Below are positions 15,818 to 24,491 of a DNA stretch of 64,000 nt, one piece after another. The notes beneath the pieces are model-generated. The model ran no database searches. It was not told the DNA's origin and saw only the letters and a list, made by a program, of their open reading frames with translations. The first letter of the stretch is position 1. Every line of letters starts with the position of its first letter. The position numbers and the translations under genes are program-made. Source of the stretch: Candidatus Dechloromonas phosphorivorans (GTDB taxonomy: Bacteria > Pseudomonadota > Gammaproteobacteria > Burkholderiales > Rhodocyclaceae); NCBI GenBank assembly GCA_016721185.1, contig JADKIP010000014.1:744001-808000 (forward strand), written 5' to 3'.

Positions 15818-17017
15818 ATGAGCAAACAAATTCAAGAAGCCTACATCGTCGCCGCCACCCGTCTGCCGGTGGCCAAGAAGAACGGCATGTTCAGGAACGT
15901 GCGGCCGGACGACATGCTGGCCCACGTGATCAAATCAGTGGTCGCCCAAGTGCCGGGGATCGATCCGGCACTGATCGGCGATGTGATTATTGGCTGCGCC
16001 ATGCCGGAAGGCGAACAGGGCATGAACGTCGCCCGCATCGGCCTGCTGCTGGCCGGGCTGCCGATTACCGTGCCGGGTATCACGATCAACCGTTTCTGCT
16101 CCTCCGGGGTGCAGGCGGTGGCTGATGCCGCCAACCAGATTCGCCTTGGCCTGGCCGATGTGATGATCGCCGGCGGCACCGAGTCGATGAGCGTGATGCC
16201 GCAGATGATGGGCAACAAGATGTCGATGAACCCGGCGATTTTCGCCAATGAAGAAAACCTCGGCATTGCCTTCGGCATGGGCCTGACTGCCGAGAAGGTG
16301 GCAAACCAGTGGAAGGTGAGCCGCGAGATGCAGGATGCTTTCGCGGTTGAATCGCACCGCCGGGCTTGCGCAGCGATTGCTGCCGGCCATTTCAAGGCGG
16401 AAATTTCGCCTTATCTGGTACGCGAGCAATTGCCCGATCTGGCGACGGGTGACATCAGAATTCGTGAGCGCATGGTCGATACCGACGAAGGTCCGCGCCC
16501 GGATTCGGCGCTCGACAAACTGGCCAAGCTGAAGCCGGTGTTCCATGCCCGCGGTTCGGTGACGGCCGGCAACTCATCGCAGATGTCCGACGGTGCCGGG
16601 GCGGTGATGCTGGTTTCGGAAAGGATTCTGCGCGAACACAACCTGACGCCGCTGGCCCGCTTTGCCGGTTATGCGGTGGGCGGCGTGGCGCCGGAAATCA
16701 TGGGCATCGGCCCGGTGGCGGCGATTCCCAAGGTGCTGCAGCAAGTCGGCATCAAGCAGGATGATCTCGACTGGATCGAACTCAACGAAGCCTTCGCCGC
16801 GCAGTCGATTGCCGTGATGCAGGAACTCGGCATCAACCCGGCCAAGGTCAATCCGCTCGGTGGCGCCATTGCGCTCGGCCATCCGCTCGGCGCGACCGGG
16901 GCCATTCGCATTGCCACCGTAACGCATGGCTTGCAGCGCACCGGCGGCAAGTACGGCATGGTGACAATGTGCATCGGCACCGGCATGGGCGCCGCCGGGA
17001 TTATTGAGCGAATTTGA
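15818..17017 (+). CDS. fadA: Acetyl-CoA acyltransferase (FadA-type thiolase)
   Basis: 399 residues with the full thiolase signature set: TINRFCSSGVQAVADAANQI (acylated Cys), NSSQMSDGAGAVMLVSE, WIELNEAFAAQSIAV, GGAIALGHPLGATGAIR (catalytic His) and TMCIGTGMGAAGIIE (second Cys). It acts with the preceding dehydrogenase/hydratase to shorten acyl-CoA. GGAGAC lies at the right distance before the ATG. A TGCGGTCRAC motif on the minus strand begins 3 bases after its stop (17020-17029). Confidence 0.92.
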   Translation: MSKQIQEAYIVAATRLPVAKKNGMFRNVRPDDMLAHVIKSVVAQVPGIDPALIGDVIIGCAMPEGEQGMNVARIGLLLAGLPITVPGITINRFCSSGVQAVADAANQIRLGLADVMIAGGTESMSVMPQMMGNKMSMNPAIFANEENLGIAFGMGLTAEKVANQWKVSREMQDAFAVESHRRACAAIAAGHFKAEISPYLVREQLPDLATGDIRIRERMVDTDEGPRPDSALDKLAKLKPVFHARGSVTAGNSSQMSDGAGAVMLVSERILREHNLTPLARFAGYAVGGVAPEIMGIGPVAAIPKVLQQVGIKQDDLDWIELNEAFAAQSIAVMQELGINPAKVNPLGGAIALGHPLGATGAIRIATVTHGLQRTGGKYGMVTMCIGTGMGAAGIIERI

Positions 17018-17039
17018 GCGTCGACCGCAGGACTCTCCG

Positions 17040-17552
17040 ATGAAACCCGCCTGGCTATCCAAAGTGCCTCCCGCCTGGCGGGCGCGCATGGTGCGGATGG
17101 GGTTCAACCTCCATCCCGCTTTTCGCGGCACCGGTGGGCGCGTCGTGCATGTCGCTGACGATCTGTCGCACATCCGCATTCGTCTGCCGCTTACGTGGCG
17201 GACGAAAAACATTGTCGGTTCGCTCTATGGCGGTTCGCTGTTTGCGGTGACCGATGGCGTGCATCCGATGATGCTGATGGCGGCGCTGGGGGATGGGGTG
17301 ATCGTCTGGGACAAGGCGGCCAGCATTCGCTACAAAAAGCCGGGTTATTCGACCTTGTTTGCCGATTTTTCACTGACGACGGCAGAGGTTGCCGAGATTC
17401 GTCAGGCGCTGGATTTGCATCCCGAGCTTGACCGGACTTTTCTGGTCGAGCTCAAGGATGAGCAGGGCGTGGTGCATACCGTTGTCGAACGCACGGTCTA
17501 CATCGCCGACAAAAACCATTACCGGCAAAAATCCGCCGAAGGAGAGAAATGA
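17040..17552 (+). CDS. DUF4442-like hotdog-fold protein (acyl-CoA thioesterase-like)
   Basis: 170 residues. Hotdog features: WRTKNIVGSLYGGSLFAVTDGVHPMMLMAALGD is the central helix region with GGSLF, followed by KAASIRYKKPGYSTLFADFSLT. DUF4442/YiiD-like proteins with this layout are thought to hydrolyse acyl-CoA esters. The ATG at 17040 is chosen over a TTG at 17004 that would overlap fadA. Located between fadA and a chalcone-isomerase-like gene in the fad operon, so a role in trimming or releasing acyl groups is likely but unproven. Confidence 0.65.
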   Translation: MKPAWLSKVPPAWRARMVRMGFNLHPAFRGTGGRVVHVADDLSHIRIRLPLTWRTKNIVGSLYGGSLFAVTDGVHPMMLMAALGDGVIVWDKAASIRYKKPGYSTLFADFSLTTAEVAEIRQALDLHPELDRTFLVELKDEQGVVHTVVERTVYIADKNHYRQKSAEGEK

Positions 17553-18124
17553 TGATTTCACATACCGTCAGGGTGGCTGCCGTGCTTGCTGCCTTGCTGG
17601 CAACGCCGGGGCTGCATGCAGCCGAAGTGGCCGGGGTGAAAATTGACGAGCAGATCAAGGTGGGCAATAGCGAACTGGTGCTGAATGGTGCCGGCTTGCG
17701 CAGCAGGGTGTTCATCAAGGTCTACGTCGGGGCGCTTTATGTCACGCAGAAAGCGGCGACCCCGGCGGCGCTGCTTGACGCCGGCAACCCCCGCCGGATG
17801 AGCCTGCGCCTGTTGCGTGATCTGGATGCCGATACGCTCTACGGCGCACTGCTCGACGGCCTCAAGAACAACAACAGCGAGGCTGAACTGGCTGCGTTGA
17901 AAGCACCGATCGACCAGTTTGCCGAGATCATGAAAAAAATAGGCAATGCGCGTAGCGGCGATACGGTAGCGATTGACTTTACTGGCGATGGTGTTGGCGT
18001 AAGCTTGAATGGAGAAGCTCGCGGCAAGGTGGCTGGCGCAACATTCGGCCGGGCCTTGCTTAAAGTTTGGCTGGGTGACAAGCCGGTGGATGCTTCGCTC
18101 AAGAAGGCACTGCTCGGTCATTAA
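17549..18124 (+). CDS. Periplasmic chalcone-isomerase-like protein
   Basis: 191 residues with a signal peptide (VAAVLAALLATPGLHAA) and a chalcone-isomerase-like fold: LVLNGAGLRSRVFIKVYVGALYVTQKA near the N-terminus, then PRRMSLRLLRDLDADTLYGALLDGL and a C-terminal block FGRALLKVWLGDKPVDASLKKALLG. Bacterial members are not flavonoid enzymes; related plant FAP proteins bind fatty acids, which fits a fad operon. The start overlaps the preceding stop (ATGATG). Substrate unknown. Confidence 0.72.
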   Translation: MMISHTVRVAAVLAALLATPGLHAAEVAGVKIDEQIKVGNSELVLNGAGLRSRVFIKVYVGALYVTQKAATPAALLDAGNPRRMSLRLLRDLDADTLYGALLDGLKNNNSEAELAALKAPIDQFAEIMKKIGNARSGDTVAIDFTGDGVGVSLNGEARGKVAGATFGRALLKVWLGDKPVDASLKKALLGH

Positions 18125-18146
18125 ATAAAACATGGAGGAGACAATC

Positions 18147-19808
18147 ATGGAAAAGATCTGGCTACAAAGTTACCCCCCCGGCGTGCCGGCCGAGATCAGC
18201 ATCAGCCACTTTTCATCGCTGGTTGATCTGTTTGAGGAATCCTGCCGCAAGTACGCCGACAAGGTGGCTTACGTCAGCATGGGTCGGGAAATGACCTATC
18301 GCGAACTCGACAGCCTGTCCCGCGATTTCGCCGGCTGGTTGCAGGCCAAGGGTTTGAAGAAGGGCGACCGGGTTGCCTTGATGATGCCGAATCTGCTGCA
18401 GTATCCGGTGGCACTGTTCGGCACGCTGCGTGCCGGCTGTGCCGTGGTCAATTGCAATCCGCTCTACACGCCGCGGGAGCTGGAACATCAGCTCAAGGAT
18501 TCGGGGGCGACGGCGATTGTCATCGTCGAGAATTTTGCCCACGTCTTGCAGCAGGTAATTAAACAGACTGCCATCAAGCAGGTGATCGTCACGCCGATGG
18601 GCGAAATGCTTGGCGGACTCAAGGGAATGCTGGTCAATTTCGTCGTCCGCCACGTCAAGAAGCTGGTGCCCGCCTGGTCCTTGCCGCAGGCGATCAGCTT
18701 TACCTCGGCGCTGGCCGATGGTCGTCGCCAAGGCATGGCGAGCGTCAGCCTGAACCACGATGATCTGGCCTTCCTGCAATACACCGGCGGCACGACCGGT
18801 GTTTCCAAGGGCGCCATGCTGACCCACCGCAACATCACGTCCAACGTCATGCAGGCTTACAACTGGATCAAACCAGTGGTGAAAGAGGGCGAGGAGTTCA
18901 TCGTCACCGCCTTGCCGCTTTATCACATCTTCGCGCTGACGGCGAACTGCCTGACTTTCCTGATGATCGGCGCAAGCAACCTGCTGATCGCCAATCCGCG
19001 GGACATTCCCGGCTTCATCAAGGAATGGCGGAAGTATCCGATTACCGTGGTGACCGGGGTGAATACCCTGTTCAACGCCTTGCTGAACAATGCCGAGTTC
19101 GCCGGCCTTGATTTTTCGACGCTGAAAATTACGCTGGGTGGCGGCATGGCGGTGCAAGCGCCGGTGGCCGAGCGCTGGCTTGCTGTCACTGGCGTGCCGC
19201 TGCTGCAGGCTTATGGTCTGACCGAAACATCGCCGGCAGCGACGATGAATCCGCTGCACATGAAGGCGTTCAACGGCTCGATCGGCCTGCCAATTTCTTC
19301 GACCGAGGTGGTCATTCGCGACGATGCCGGCAAGGACGTCACGCTGGGCCAGGTGGGTGAAATTTGCGTGCGTGGCCCACAGGTGATGAGCGGCTATTGG
19401 AAGCGGCCGGAGGAAACGGCCAATGTGATGTTTGCCGATGGTTTTCTGCACACCGGCGATATGGGCTACATCGATCCAAAAGGCTTCGTTTTTCTGGTCG
19501 ACCGCAAGAAGGACATGATTCTGGTCTCCGGCTTCAATGTCTATCCGAACGAGGTCGAAGAAGTGGTTGCGATGCATGAAGGCGTCGCCGAAGCGGCCGC
19601 TATTGGCGTGCCCGACGAAGTGACCGGCGAGGCGGTGAAAATTTTTGTGGTCCGTAAAGACCCCATGCTGACTGCCGAAGTTTTGATTGCGCATTGCCGC
19701 AAGCATCTCACCGGCTACAAAGTACCCAAACAGGTTGAATTCCGCGCTGATTTGCCGCGTACCAATGTCGGCAAAATCCTGCGTCGTGCATTGAAAGAGG
19801 GGGCGTAA
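18147..19808 (+). CDS. fadD: Long-chain fatty acid-CoA ligase (FadD family)
   Basis: 553 residues of the ANL superfamily. Motifs: YTGGTTGVSKGAMLTHRN (ATP/P-loop A3), LPLYHIFALTANCL, LLQAYGLTETSPAATMNP (A5), GFLHTGDMGYIDPKGFVFLVDRKKDMILVSGFNVYPNEVEE (A7-A8) and the adenylating Lys in PRTNVGKILRRALK. It activates fatty acids to acyl-CoA for the enzymes encoded around it. The ATG at 18147 has GGAGGAG at proper spacing; an ATG 15 bases upstream would place that site inside the gene. Its stop overlaps the start of the NMO-family gene. Confidence 0.92.
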   Translation: MEKIWLQSYPPGVPAEISISHFSSLVDLFEESCRKYADKVAYVSMGREMTYRELDSLSRDFAGWLQAKGLKKGDRVALMMPNLLQYPVALFGTLRAGCAVVNCNPLYTPRELEHQLKDSGATAIVIVENFAHVLQQVIKQTAIKQVIVTPMGEMLGGLKGMLVNFVVRHVKKLVPAWSLPQAISFTSALADGRRQGMASVSLNHDDLAFLQYTGGTTGVSKGAMLTHRNITSNVMQAYNWIKPVVKEGEEFIVTALPLYHIFALTANCLTFLMIGASNLLIANPRDIPGFIKEWRKYPITVVTGVNTLFNALLNNAEFAGLDFSTLKITLGGGMAVQAPVAERWLAVTGVPLLQAYGLTETSPAATMNPLHMKAFNGSIGLPISSTEVVIRDDAGKDVTLGQVGEICVRGPQVMSGYWKRPEETANVMFADGFLHTGDMGYIDPKGFVFLVDRKKDMILVSGFNVYPNEVEEVVAMHEGVAEAAAIGVPDEVTGEAVKIFVVRKDPMLTAEVLIAHCRKHLTGYKVPKQVEFRADLPRTNVGKILRRALKEGA

Positions 19809-20755
19809 TGGCAATTCCGGCTTCGTTGCAAAAAGGGCTGGCGCTGCCTGTGATCTGCGCGCCGATGTTCATCGTTTCCAACCCGGATCTGGTGATTGCC
19901 CAGTGCAAGGGCGGGCTGATCGGTTCCTTCCCGGCCTTGAATGCCCGGCCGAAAGAGGCGCTCGACGAATGGCTGACGCGCATTAAGACCGCGTTGGCCG
20001 ATGATCCGAATGCCGCGCCATTTGCGGTCAATCAGATCATTCATCAGTCGAACGAGCGCCTCGAACACGACATGGCACTCTGCGTGAAACACCAAGTGCC
20101 GCTGATCATCACCAGCCTGCGTGCGCCGGATGCCATCGTGCCGCATGTGCATGCCTACGGCGGCCAGGTCTTCCATGACGTGATCAGCGTTCGCCATGCC
20201 GAAAAGGCGCTGGAGGCCGGCGTCGATGGCCTGATTCTGGTCTGTACCGGGGCGGGCGGTCATGCCGGCATGCTCAGCCCGTTCGCGCTGGTCGGTGAAA
20301 TCCGCAAGTTCTACGCTGGCCCGATTGCGCTTTCCGGCGCCATCACCAACGGCAGTGCCGTGCTCGCGGCGCAGGCGATGGGGGCGGATTTTGCCTATAT
20401 CGGCACGCGCTTCATTGCGACCAAGGAAGCCAATGCGGTCGAAGGCTACAAACAGGCGATTGTCGACTCTGCTGCGGTCGACGTCGTTTACACGCCATAT
20501 TTCACCGGGGTGCATGGCAATTACCTGAAGAAAAGCATCGTTGCCTCCGGGCTGGATCCGGACAACTTGCCGGACAAGGATAAAACCTCGATGGATTTCG
20601 GCGGCGCTGCGACGGCCAAAGCCTGGAAAGACATCTGGGGCGCCGGGCAGGGCGTCGGCACGATTGACGATGTGCCGAGTACCGCCGAACTGATTGCCCG
20701 AATGAAAGAAGAATACCGAGCCGCCAAAACGGCGCTGTGCAGCAATCCATTCTGA
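19808..20755 (+). CDS. Nitronate monooxygenase (2-nitropropane dioxygenase)-family flavoprotein
   Basis: 315 residues of the FMN TIM-barrel NMO/enoyl-reductase family: LPVICAPMFIVSNPDLVIAQ at the N-terminus, DGLILVCTGAGGHAGMLSPFAL (flavin phosphate loop with GGH), LSGAITNGSAVLAAQAMGADFAYIGTRF. In fad operons such proteins may act on nitronates or as FMN enoyl-reductase-like enzymes; the true substrate cannot be read from sequence. The start overlaps the ligase stop (TAATG), so the two are translationally coupled. Confidence 0.8.
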   Translation: MAIPASLQKGLALPVICAPMFIVSNPDLVIAQCKGGLIGSFPALNARPKEALDEWLTRIKTALADDPNAAPFAVNQIIHQSNERLEHDMALCVKHQVPLIITSLRAPDAIVPHVHAYGGQVFHDVISVRHAEKALEAGVDGLILVCTGAGGHAGMLSPFALVGEIRKFYAGPIALSGAITNGSAVLAAQAMGADFAYIGTRFIATKEANAVEGYKQAIVDSAAVDVVYTPYFTGVHGNYLKKSIVASGLDPDNLPDKDKTSMDFGGAATAKAWKDIWGAGQGVGTIDDVPSTAELIARMKEEYRAAKTALCSNPF

Positions 20756-20763
20756 ACCACCTC

Positions 20764-20790
20764 CGTCATTCCCGCGTATGCGGGAATCCA
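20764..20790. repeat. REP-like palindrome between genes
   Basis: CGTCATTCCCGC-GTAT-GCGGGAATCCATG contains the perfect 8-bp stem ATTCCCGC (20768-20775) and GCGGGAAT (20780-20787). This form of palindrome is common as dispersed intergenic repeats in many proteobacteria. It follows the NMO gene by 8 bases and may affect mRNA stability or termination. Confidence 0.6.
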
Positions 20791-20857
20791 TGAGCCATAT
20801 GGGCCTTCTTTTTTACGAAGGCGACAAATCATCAAATAATATTTAAGGAGACACCCC

Positions 20858-22651
20858 ATGAGCGACTACCGTGCGCCCGTCAAAGACATGCGTTTTGTAA
20901 TGGATGAGCTGGCCGGCTTCAAGGAACTGAGCCAACTGCCGGGCTATGAAGATGCAACGCCCGATCTGGCCGATGCCGTCCTTGAAGAAGCCGCTAAATT
21001 TGCCGGCGAAGTGCTGGCACCCCTCAACCGGATCGGCGACAAGGAAGGCTGCAAACTGACGCCCAATGGCGTGACCACGCCGGCTGGCTGGAAAGAAGCC
21101 TACAAACAATTCTGCGCAGCCGGCTGGAATGGCGTTTCCTCACCCGCCGATTTCGGCGGCCAGGGCTTGCCGGATTCGCTCGGCGTTGCCATCAAGGAAA
21201 TGGTTTGCTCGGCCAATCTTTCCTTCTCGCTCGGCCCGCTGCTCACCACCGGCGCCGTCGAAGCGCTGATCACCTGCGCCAGCGACGAACTGAAAGCCAT
21301 CTACCTGGAAAAAATGGTGACTGGCGAATGGACCGGCACGATGAACCTGACCGAGCCGCAAGCTGGCTCCGATCTGGCGCTGATCCGCTCGCGTGCCGAA
21401 CCGCAGGCCGATGGCAGCTACCGGGTCTTCGGCCAGAAAATCTTCATCACCTACGGCGACCACGACATGACGGACAACATCGTCCACCTCGTGCTCGCCC
21501 GTTTGCCGGATGCGCCGGCCGGGGTCAAGGGCATCTCGATGTTCCTGGTGCCGAAATTCCTGGTCAATGCCGATGGCTCACTCGGCGCCCGCAACGACGC
21601 TTATTGCGTCTCCATCGAACACAAGCTCGGCATCCACGCCAGCCCGACCTGTGTCATGGCCTATGGGGATAATGGTGGGGCCGTCGGCTACCTGCTCGGC
21701 GAAGCTAATCGTGGCCTCGAATACATGTTCATCATGATGAACGAAGCTCGCCTTGGCGTCGGTCTGCAAGGCATTGCCCTCGGCGAGCGCGCCTACCAGC
21801 AGGCCCTAGCCTTCGCCCGCGAACGCAAGCAAGGCCGTGACGCACTGACCGGCGAAGCCCTGGTCACCATCGACAAACACCCTGACATTCGCCGCATGCT
21901 GATGCTGATGAAATGCCGCGTCGAAGCCTGCCGCGCCATGGCTTACTACGCTTCCGGCCTGCTCGACCGGGCGCATGCCGTTGAAGATGCCGAAGAGAAA
22001 AAGCGCCACCTCTACCTCGCCGAATTCATGATTCCCATCGTCAAGGGCGGCGGCACCGAAATGGGTATCGAAGTCACCTCGCTCGGTATCCAGATTTACG
22101 GCGGCATGGGCTTCATCGAAGAAACCGGCGCCGCCCAGCACTGGCGCGATTCGCGCATCACCACCATCTACGAAGGCACCACCGGCATTCAGGCCAACGA
22201 CCTGCTGTTCCGCAAACTGATGCGCGACCAGGGTGCCACGGCCCGCGTCGTCTTCGGCGAAATCGCCGCCACCGCCAAGGCGCTGGGTGCTTCACCGCGC
22301 TCCGAACTGCAAGCCATTGCCAAACGCCTCGGCGATGCCCTGCAAGCCTGGGTCAAAGCCACCGAATGGCTGGCCGCCAACGCCAAAACCGGCCTCTCAG
22401 GCGTGTTGACCGCAGCAGTGCCCTATCTGCATCTCGCCGTCACCGTGTCCGGCGGCTGGTTCATGGGCAAGGCTGCTTTGGCCGCCGCCGGCTACCTCGA
22501 CAAAGGCGAAGGCGACCAAACCTTCTACCGCGCCAAAATCGCCACCGCCCATTTCTACGCCGACCAGATGCTGCCGCAGGCAGCGGCCTACGGTGAAACG
22601 GTCAGGGCAGGGGATGCGGCGCTGGCCGGGATCGGTGATGAAGTGTTCTGA
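20858..22651 (+). CDS. Acyl-CoA dehydrogenase (DmdC/FadE5-like, C-terminally extended)
   Basis: 597 residues, the size of the larger acyl-CoA dehydrogenases. AGWNGVSSPADFGGQGLP, then MNLTEPQAGSDLALIRSRAE and the flavin/substrate core, GFIEETGAAQHWRDSRITTIYEGTTGIQAND with the catalytic Glu in YEGTTGIQ, and an extra helical C-terminal domain. It adds a second FAD-dependent first step of beta-oxidation to the locus, perhaps for a different chain length. AAGGAG precedes the ATG. It lies after a 100-bp gap containing a REP-like element, so it may be cotranscribed at lower level. Confidence 0.85.
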   Translation: MSDYRAPVKDMRFVMDELAGFKELSQLPGYEDATPDLADAVLEEAAKFAGEVLAPLNRIGDKEGCKLTPNGVTTPAGWKEAYKQFCAAGWNGVSSPADFGGQGLPDSLGVAIKEMVCSANLSFSLGPLLTTGAVEALITCASDELKAIYLEKMVTGEWTGTMNLTEPQAGSDLALIRSRAEPQADGSYRVFGQKIFITYGDHDMTDNIVHLVLARLPDAPAGVKGISMFLVPKFLVNADGSLGARNDAYCVSIEHKLGIHASPTCVMAYGDNGGAVGYLLGEANRGLEYMFIMMNEARLGVGLQGIALGERAYQQALAFARERKQGRDALTGEALVTIDKHPDIRRMLMLMKCRVEACRAMAYYASGLLDRAHAVEDAEEKKRHLYLAEFMIPIVKGGGTEMGIEVTSLGIQIYGGMGFIEETGAAQHWRDSRITTIYEGTTGIQANDLLFRKLMRDQGATARVVFGEIAATAKALGASPRSELQAIAKRLGDALQAWVKATEWLAANAKTGLSGVLTAAVPYLHLAVTVSGGWFMGKAALAAAGYLDKGEGDQTFYRAKIATAHFYADQMLPQAAAYGETVRAGDAALAGIGDEVF

Positions 22652-22679
22652 GTGTTTTTGTAACTAAGCCTGATCCGGG

Positions 22680-22720
22680 GAGCCGCACTTTCGTAGCGGT
22701 GCTCTGGATTTTTCAGCACT
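22680..22720 (+). terminator. Possible terminator after the acyl-CoA dehydrogenase gene
   Basis: GAGCCGC (22680-22686) can pair imperfectly with GCGGTGCTC (22696-22704) around ACTTTCGTA, followed shortly by a T run in TGGATTTTTC. The position, 30 bases after the stop, fits an operon end, but the stem is imperfect. Confidence 0.35.
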
Positions 22721-22891
22721 TTGAATCGTTGTCCGTGGTATCCCAATTTTCGGCTACAAGCTCGACATAGGTTCGGGCTGTCCGTATGCTCTATGGTTTT
22801 CCATAAGCTGGCATGCAAATGAGAAACATTGATCTGTTCTCGTTTTGCCCTGTCCGTTTTGCCGCTATTCGTCAGCTATTCAAGGATTATC

Positions 22892-23284
22892 ATGCCCATC
22901 TCATTCGCCAAGATTGCAAAAGAGTCCACCTACTCGCGCCAAGGATTGGCTGAGCTATGGGGCTATGCCAGTTTTCACGCCATTGCTCGCGGCGTGGTCA
23001 CCCCGCGAGACGACAACAAGATCGTTCTCTTCGTCACAGAAGAAAAACAATCGTCCGCCGAGCAATACGTCGATCGCCTAACTGGTGGCAAGCTTGAATG
23101 GGAGGGGCCGACCGATCACTTCGCCGAAGATCGCATGCTCAATGCTGCATCAAGCGGCGATGAAATTCATCTCTTTCATCGTGAGCGGCATCACATGGAA
23201 TTCACATATTGCGGTCGTCTTACCGTTGCAAATCATTTGCGTCGCACTGATCGACCGAGCCATTTCACATTCAAGCTTGACTGA
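22892..23284 (+). CDS. Stand-alone DUF3427-like domain protein
   Basis: 130 residues from an ATG with AAGGA upstream. The sequence QGLAELWGYASFHAIARGV, a strand NKIVLFVT, then YVDRLTGGKLEWEGPTDH, DEIHLFHRERHHMEFTYCGRL resembles the C-terminal DUF3427 domain normally fused to DEAD/DEAH helicases and restriction-associated proteins. Here it stands alone with no helicase, methylase or nuclease gene beside it. It could be a remnant of a defence gene or a free-standing DNA-binding part. Function unknown. Confidence 0.5.
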   Translation: MPISFAKIAKESTYSRQGLAELWGYASFHAIARGVVTPRDDNKIVLFVTEEKQSSAEQYVDRLTGGKLEWEGPTDHFAEDRMLNAASSGDEIHLFHRERHHMEFTYCGRLTVANHLRRTDRPSHFTFKLD

Positions 23285-23890
23285 GTTGCGGCCATTGCAA
23301 ACCCCGCGCTCAACCTTGCTCCCCTTTCAGTCGCTGGACGCTGCGCGATAAAGCCGCGCAGCGCCGGGACCGGCCAAAGCGGTGCCACCGCCCACGGCGT
23401 CTAAGCCGGTCGGGTGTCATCGATTTGTCATTGCGCATGCAGATGCTGGGTATCCCGGCTGCCGTTTGTTACGGCCGGGATACCGCAAGGAGAGCCCAGA
23501 TGAAAGTCCGTTGCACCGTTTTTTTTCAACCTGATGAAGTTGTTGTCAGCACTGCCGCCTGATCGCGAGGGCAGGCGCTGTCGCATTTTTTCCTGCTCCA
23601 GAGTTAGGGCTATGCATCTTCGACGTGCGAGGGCGCGGCCGGGCAACATACGGTTTTTGTCGATACGGTACCTGTCGCCCAGGCCACGCGGTTTCGTAAG
23701 GGCGATAACTTTTTCCCAAAAGGTGTGTTTGTTTCCGGAGCTGTCGACGGTTAAAAAGCTGTGCTTTTTGTCCGTCGACCATGTGCGGGACTTTCCCTGA
23801 ACAGCTTCCGAGCTGTGGTTCAATGACTTATCCACGTTTCCCTCGGGCCTCCGGCCTCTGGTTCTAACGTCGCATACAGGAGAATGAAGT
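23285..23890. other. 606-bp intergenic region with three strong hairpins
   Basis: No convincing protein gene. Three inverted repeats stand out. CGCTGCGCG/CGCGCAGCG (23339-23347 and 23355-23363) is perfect over 9 bp. GGTATCCCGGC/GCCGGGATACC (23449-23459 and 23474-23484) is a perfect inner 11-bp repeat with an extra CCGT/ACGG pairing inside. GTCGACGG-TT-AAAAAGC/GCTTTTT-GT-CCGTCGAC (23743-23759 and 23763-23779) gives 15 paired bases with one internal loop. After the second hairpin comes AAGGAG and a possible 20-codon frame. A structured RNA or a decayed element is possible; no RNA family was recognised. Confidence 0.45.
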
Positions 23891-24112
23891 ATGAACGCAG
23901 TCAAGCTGGTAGGGGTTGTTCTGATCGCGGCGGGGCTGGCCGGTTTGCTCTATGGCGGCTTCAGCTTTACCAGGGAAACGCACGAGATCAAGCTCGGGCC
24001 GATCGAGTTGTCGGTAAAGGAGAAGCAGGCGGTCAATATTCCGGTGTGGGCGGGTGTCGGCGCCATTGTCATTGGCGCCGGGCTGTTGCTGATTGGCGGC
24101 AAAAAAGGCTAG
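23891..24112 (+). CDS. Small two-helix membrane protein, conserved hypothetical
   Basis: 73 residues with two hydrophobic helices: LVGVVLIAAGLAGLLYGGF (about 5-23) and VWAGVGAIVIGAGLLLIGG (about 52-70), separated by a short polar loop (TRETHEIKLGPIELSVKEKQ). Similar short membrane proteins are widespread in proteobacteria and are annotated only as hypothetical. GGAGAATGAAGT precedes the ATG. No partner is evident nearby. Confidence 0.65.
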   Translation: MNAVKLVGVVLIAAGLAGLLYGGFSFTRETHEIKLGPIELSVKEKQAVNIPVWAGVGAIVIGAGLLLIGGKKG

Positions 24113-24214
24113 CCAGCGGCTCAGGAAATTGTTTAAGTCAGTCGGTATGGAAAAATCAGGGCAAAAGAAGAAGGCCGCTTTCCGACTACCGGGTTTTTCA
24201 TGGAGGGATTCCTG

Positions 24215-24427
24215 ATGGCTGATACCGCTGAAGAGCTGCCGCCCAACTGCATGAAATGCCGCCACCACATCATTACGCATGATGTGAATTTTCCCTATGC
24301 CTGTCAGGCGATGGGTTTCAAGAGCCGTCAGCTGCCTTGCCGCGAGGTATTCGCCAGCTCCGGTCTGGATTGCCAGTTGTTTGCGCTGCGCGAGGTGCGG
24401 GGGGCCAAGGTAAATCGTCGAGCTTGA
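24215..24427 (+). CDS. Small Cys-motif protein, conserved hypothetical
   Basis: 70 residues. CMKCRHHIITHDVNFPYACQAMGFKSRQLPC followed by DCQLFAL gives several cysteines, including a CxxC pair, suggesting metal binding. The FPYxCxAxGFKSxxLP core occurs in a small-protein family sometimes mislabelled as uracil-DNA glycosylase; there is no glycosylase fold here. The ATG at 24215 is preferred because GGAGG at 24202 is correctly spaced; the upstream ATG at 24200 would overlap that site. Convergent with the nos/tlpA operon. Confidence 0.6.
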   Translation: MADTAEELPPNCMKCRHHIITHDVNFPYACQAMGFKSRQLPCREVFASSGLDCQLFALREVRGAKVNRRA

Positions 24428-24491
24428 TGGTGGTGCCGTACTTTTCCGGAACTATCACCCTCGGTGCGACAGTCCGCACTGAGTATTCCGC

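Noticed and set aside
23428..23904. 158-aa minus-strand open frame in the hairpin region
   Set aside because: No similarity to known domains, composition unlike a gene, and it runs through several hairpins.
24200..24427. Uracil-DNA glycosylase
   Set aside because: Only a 70-residue Cys-motif protein; no glycosylase motifs. The name is a known mislabel of this small family.
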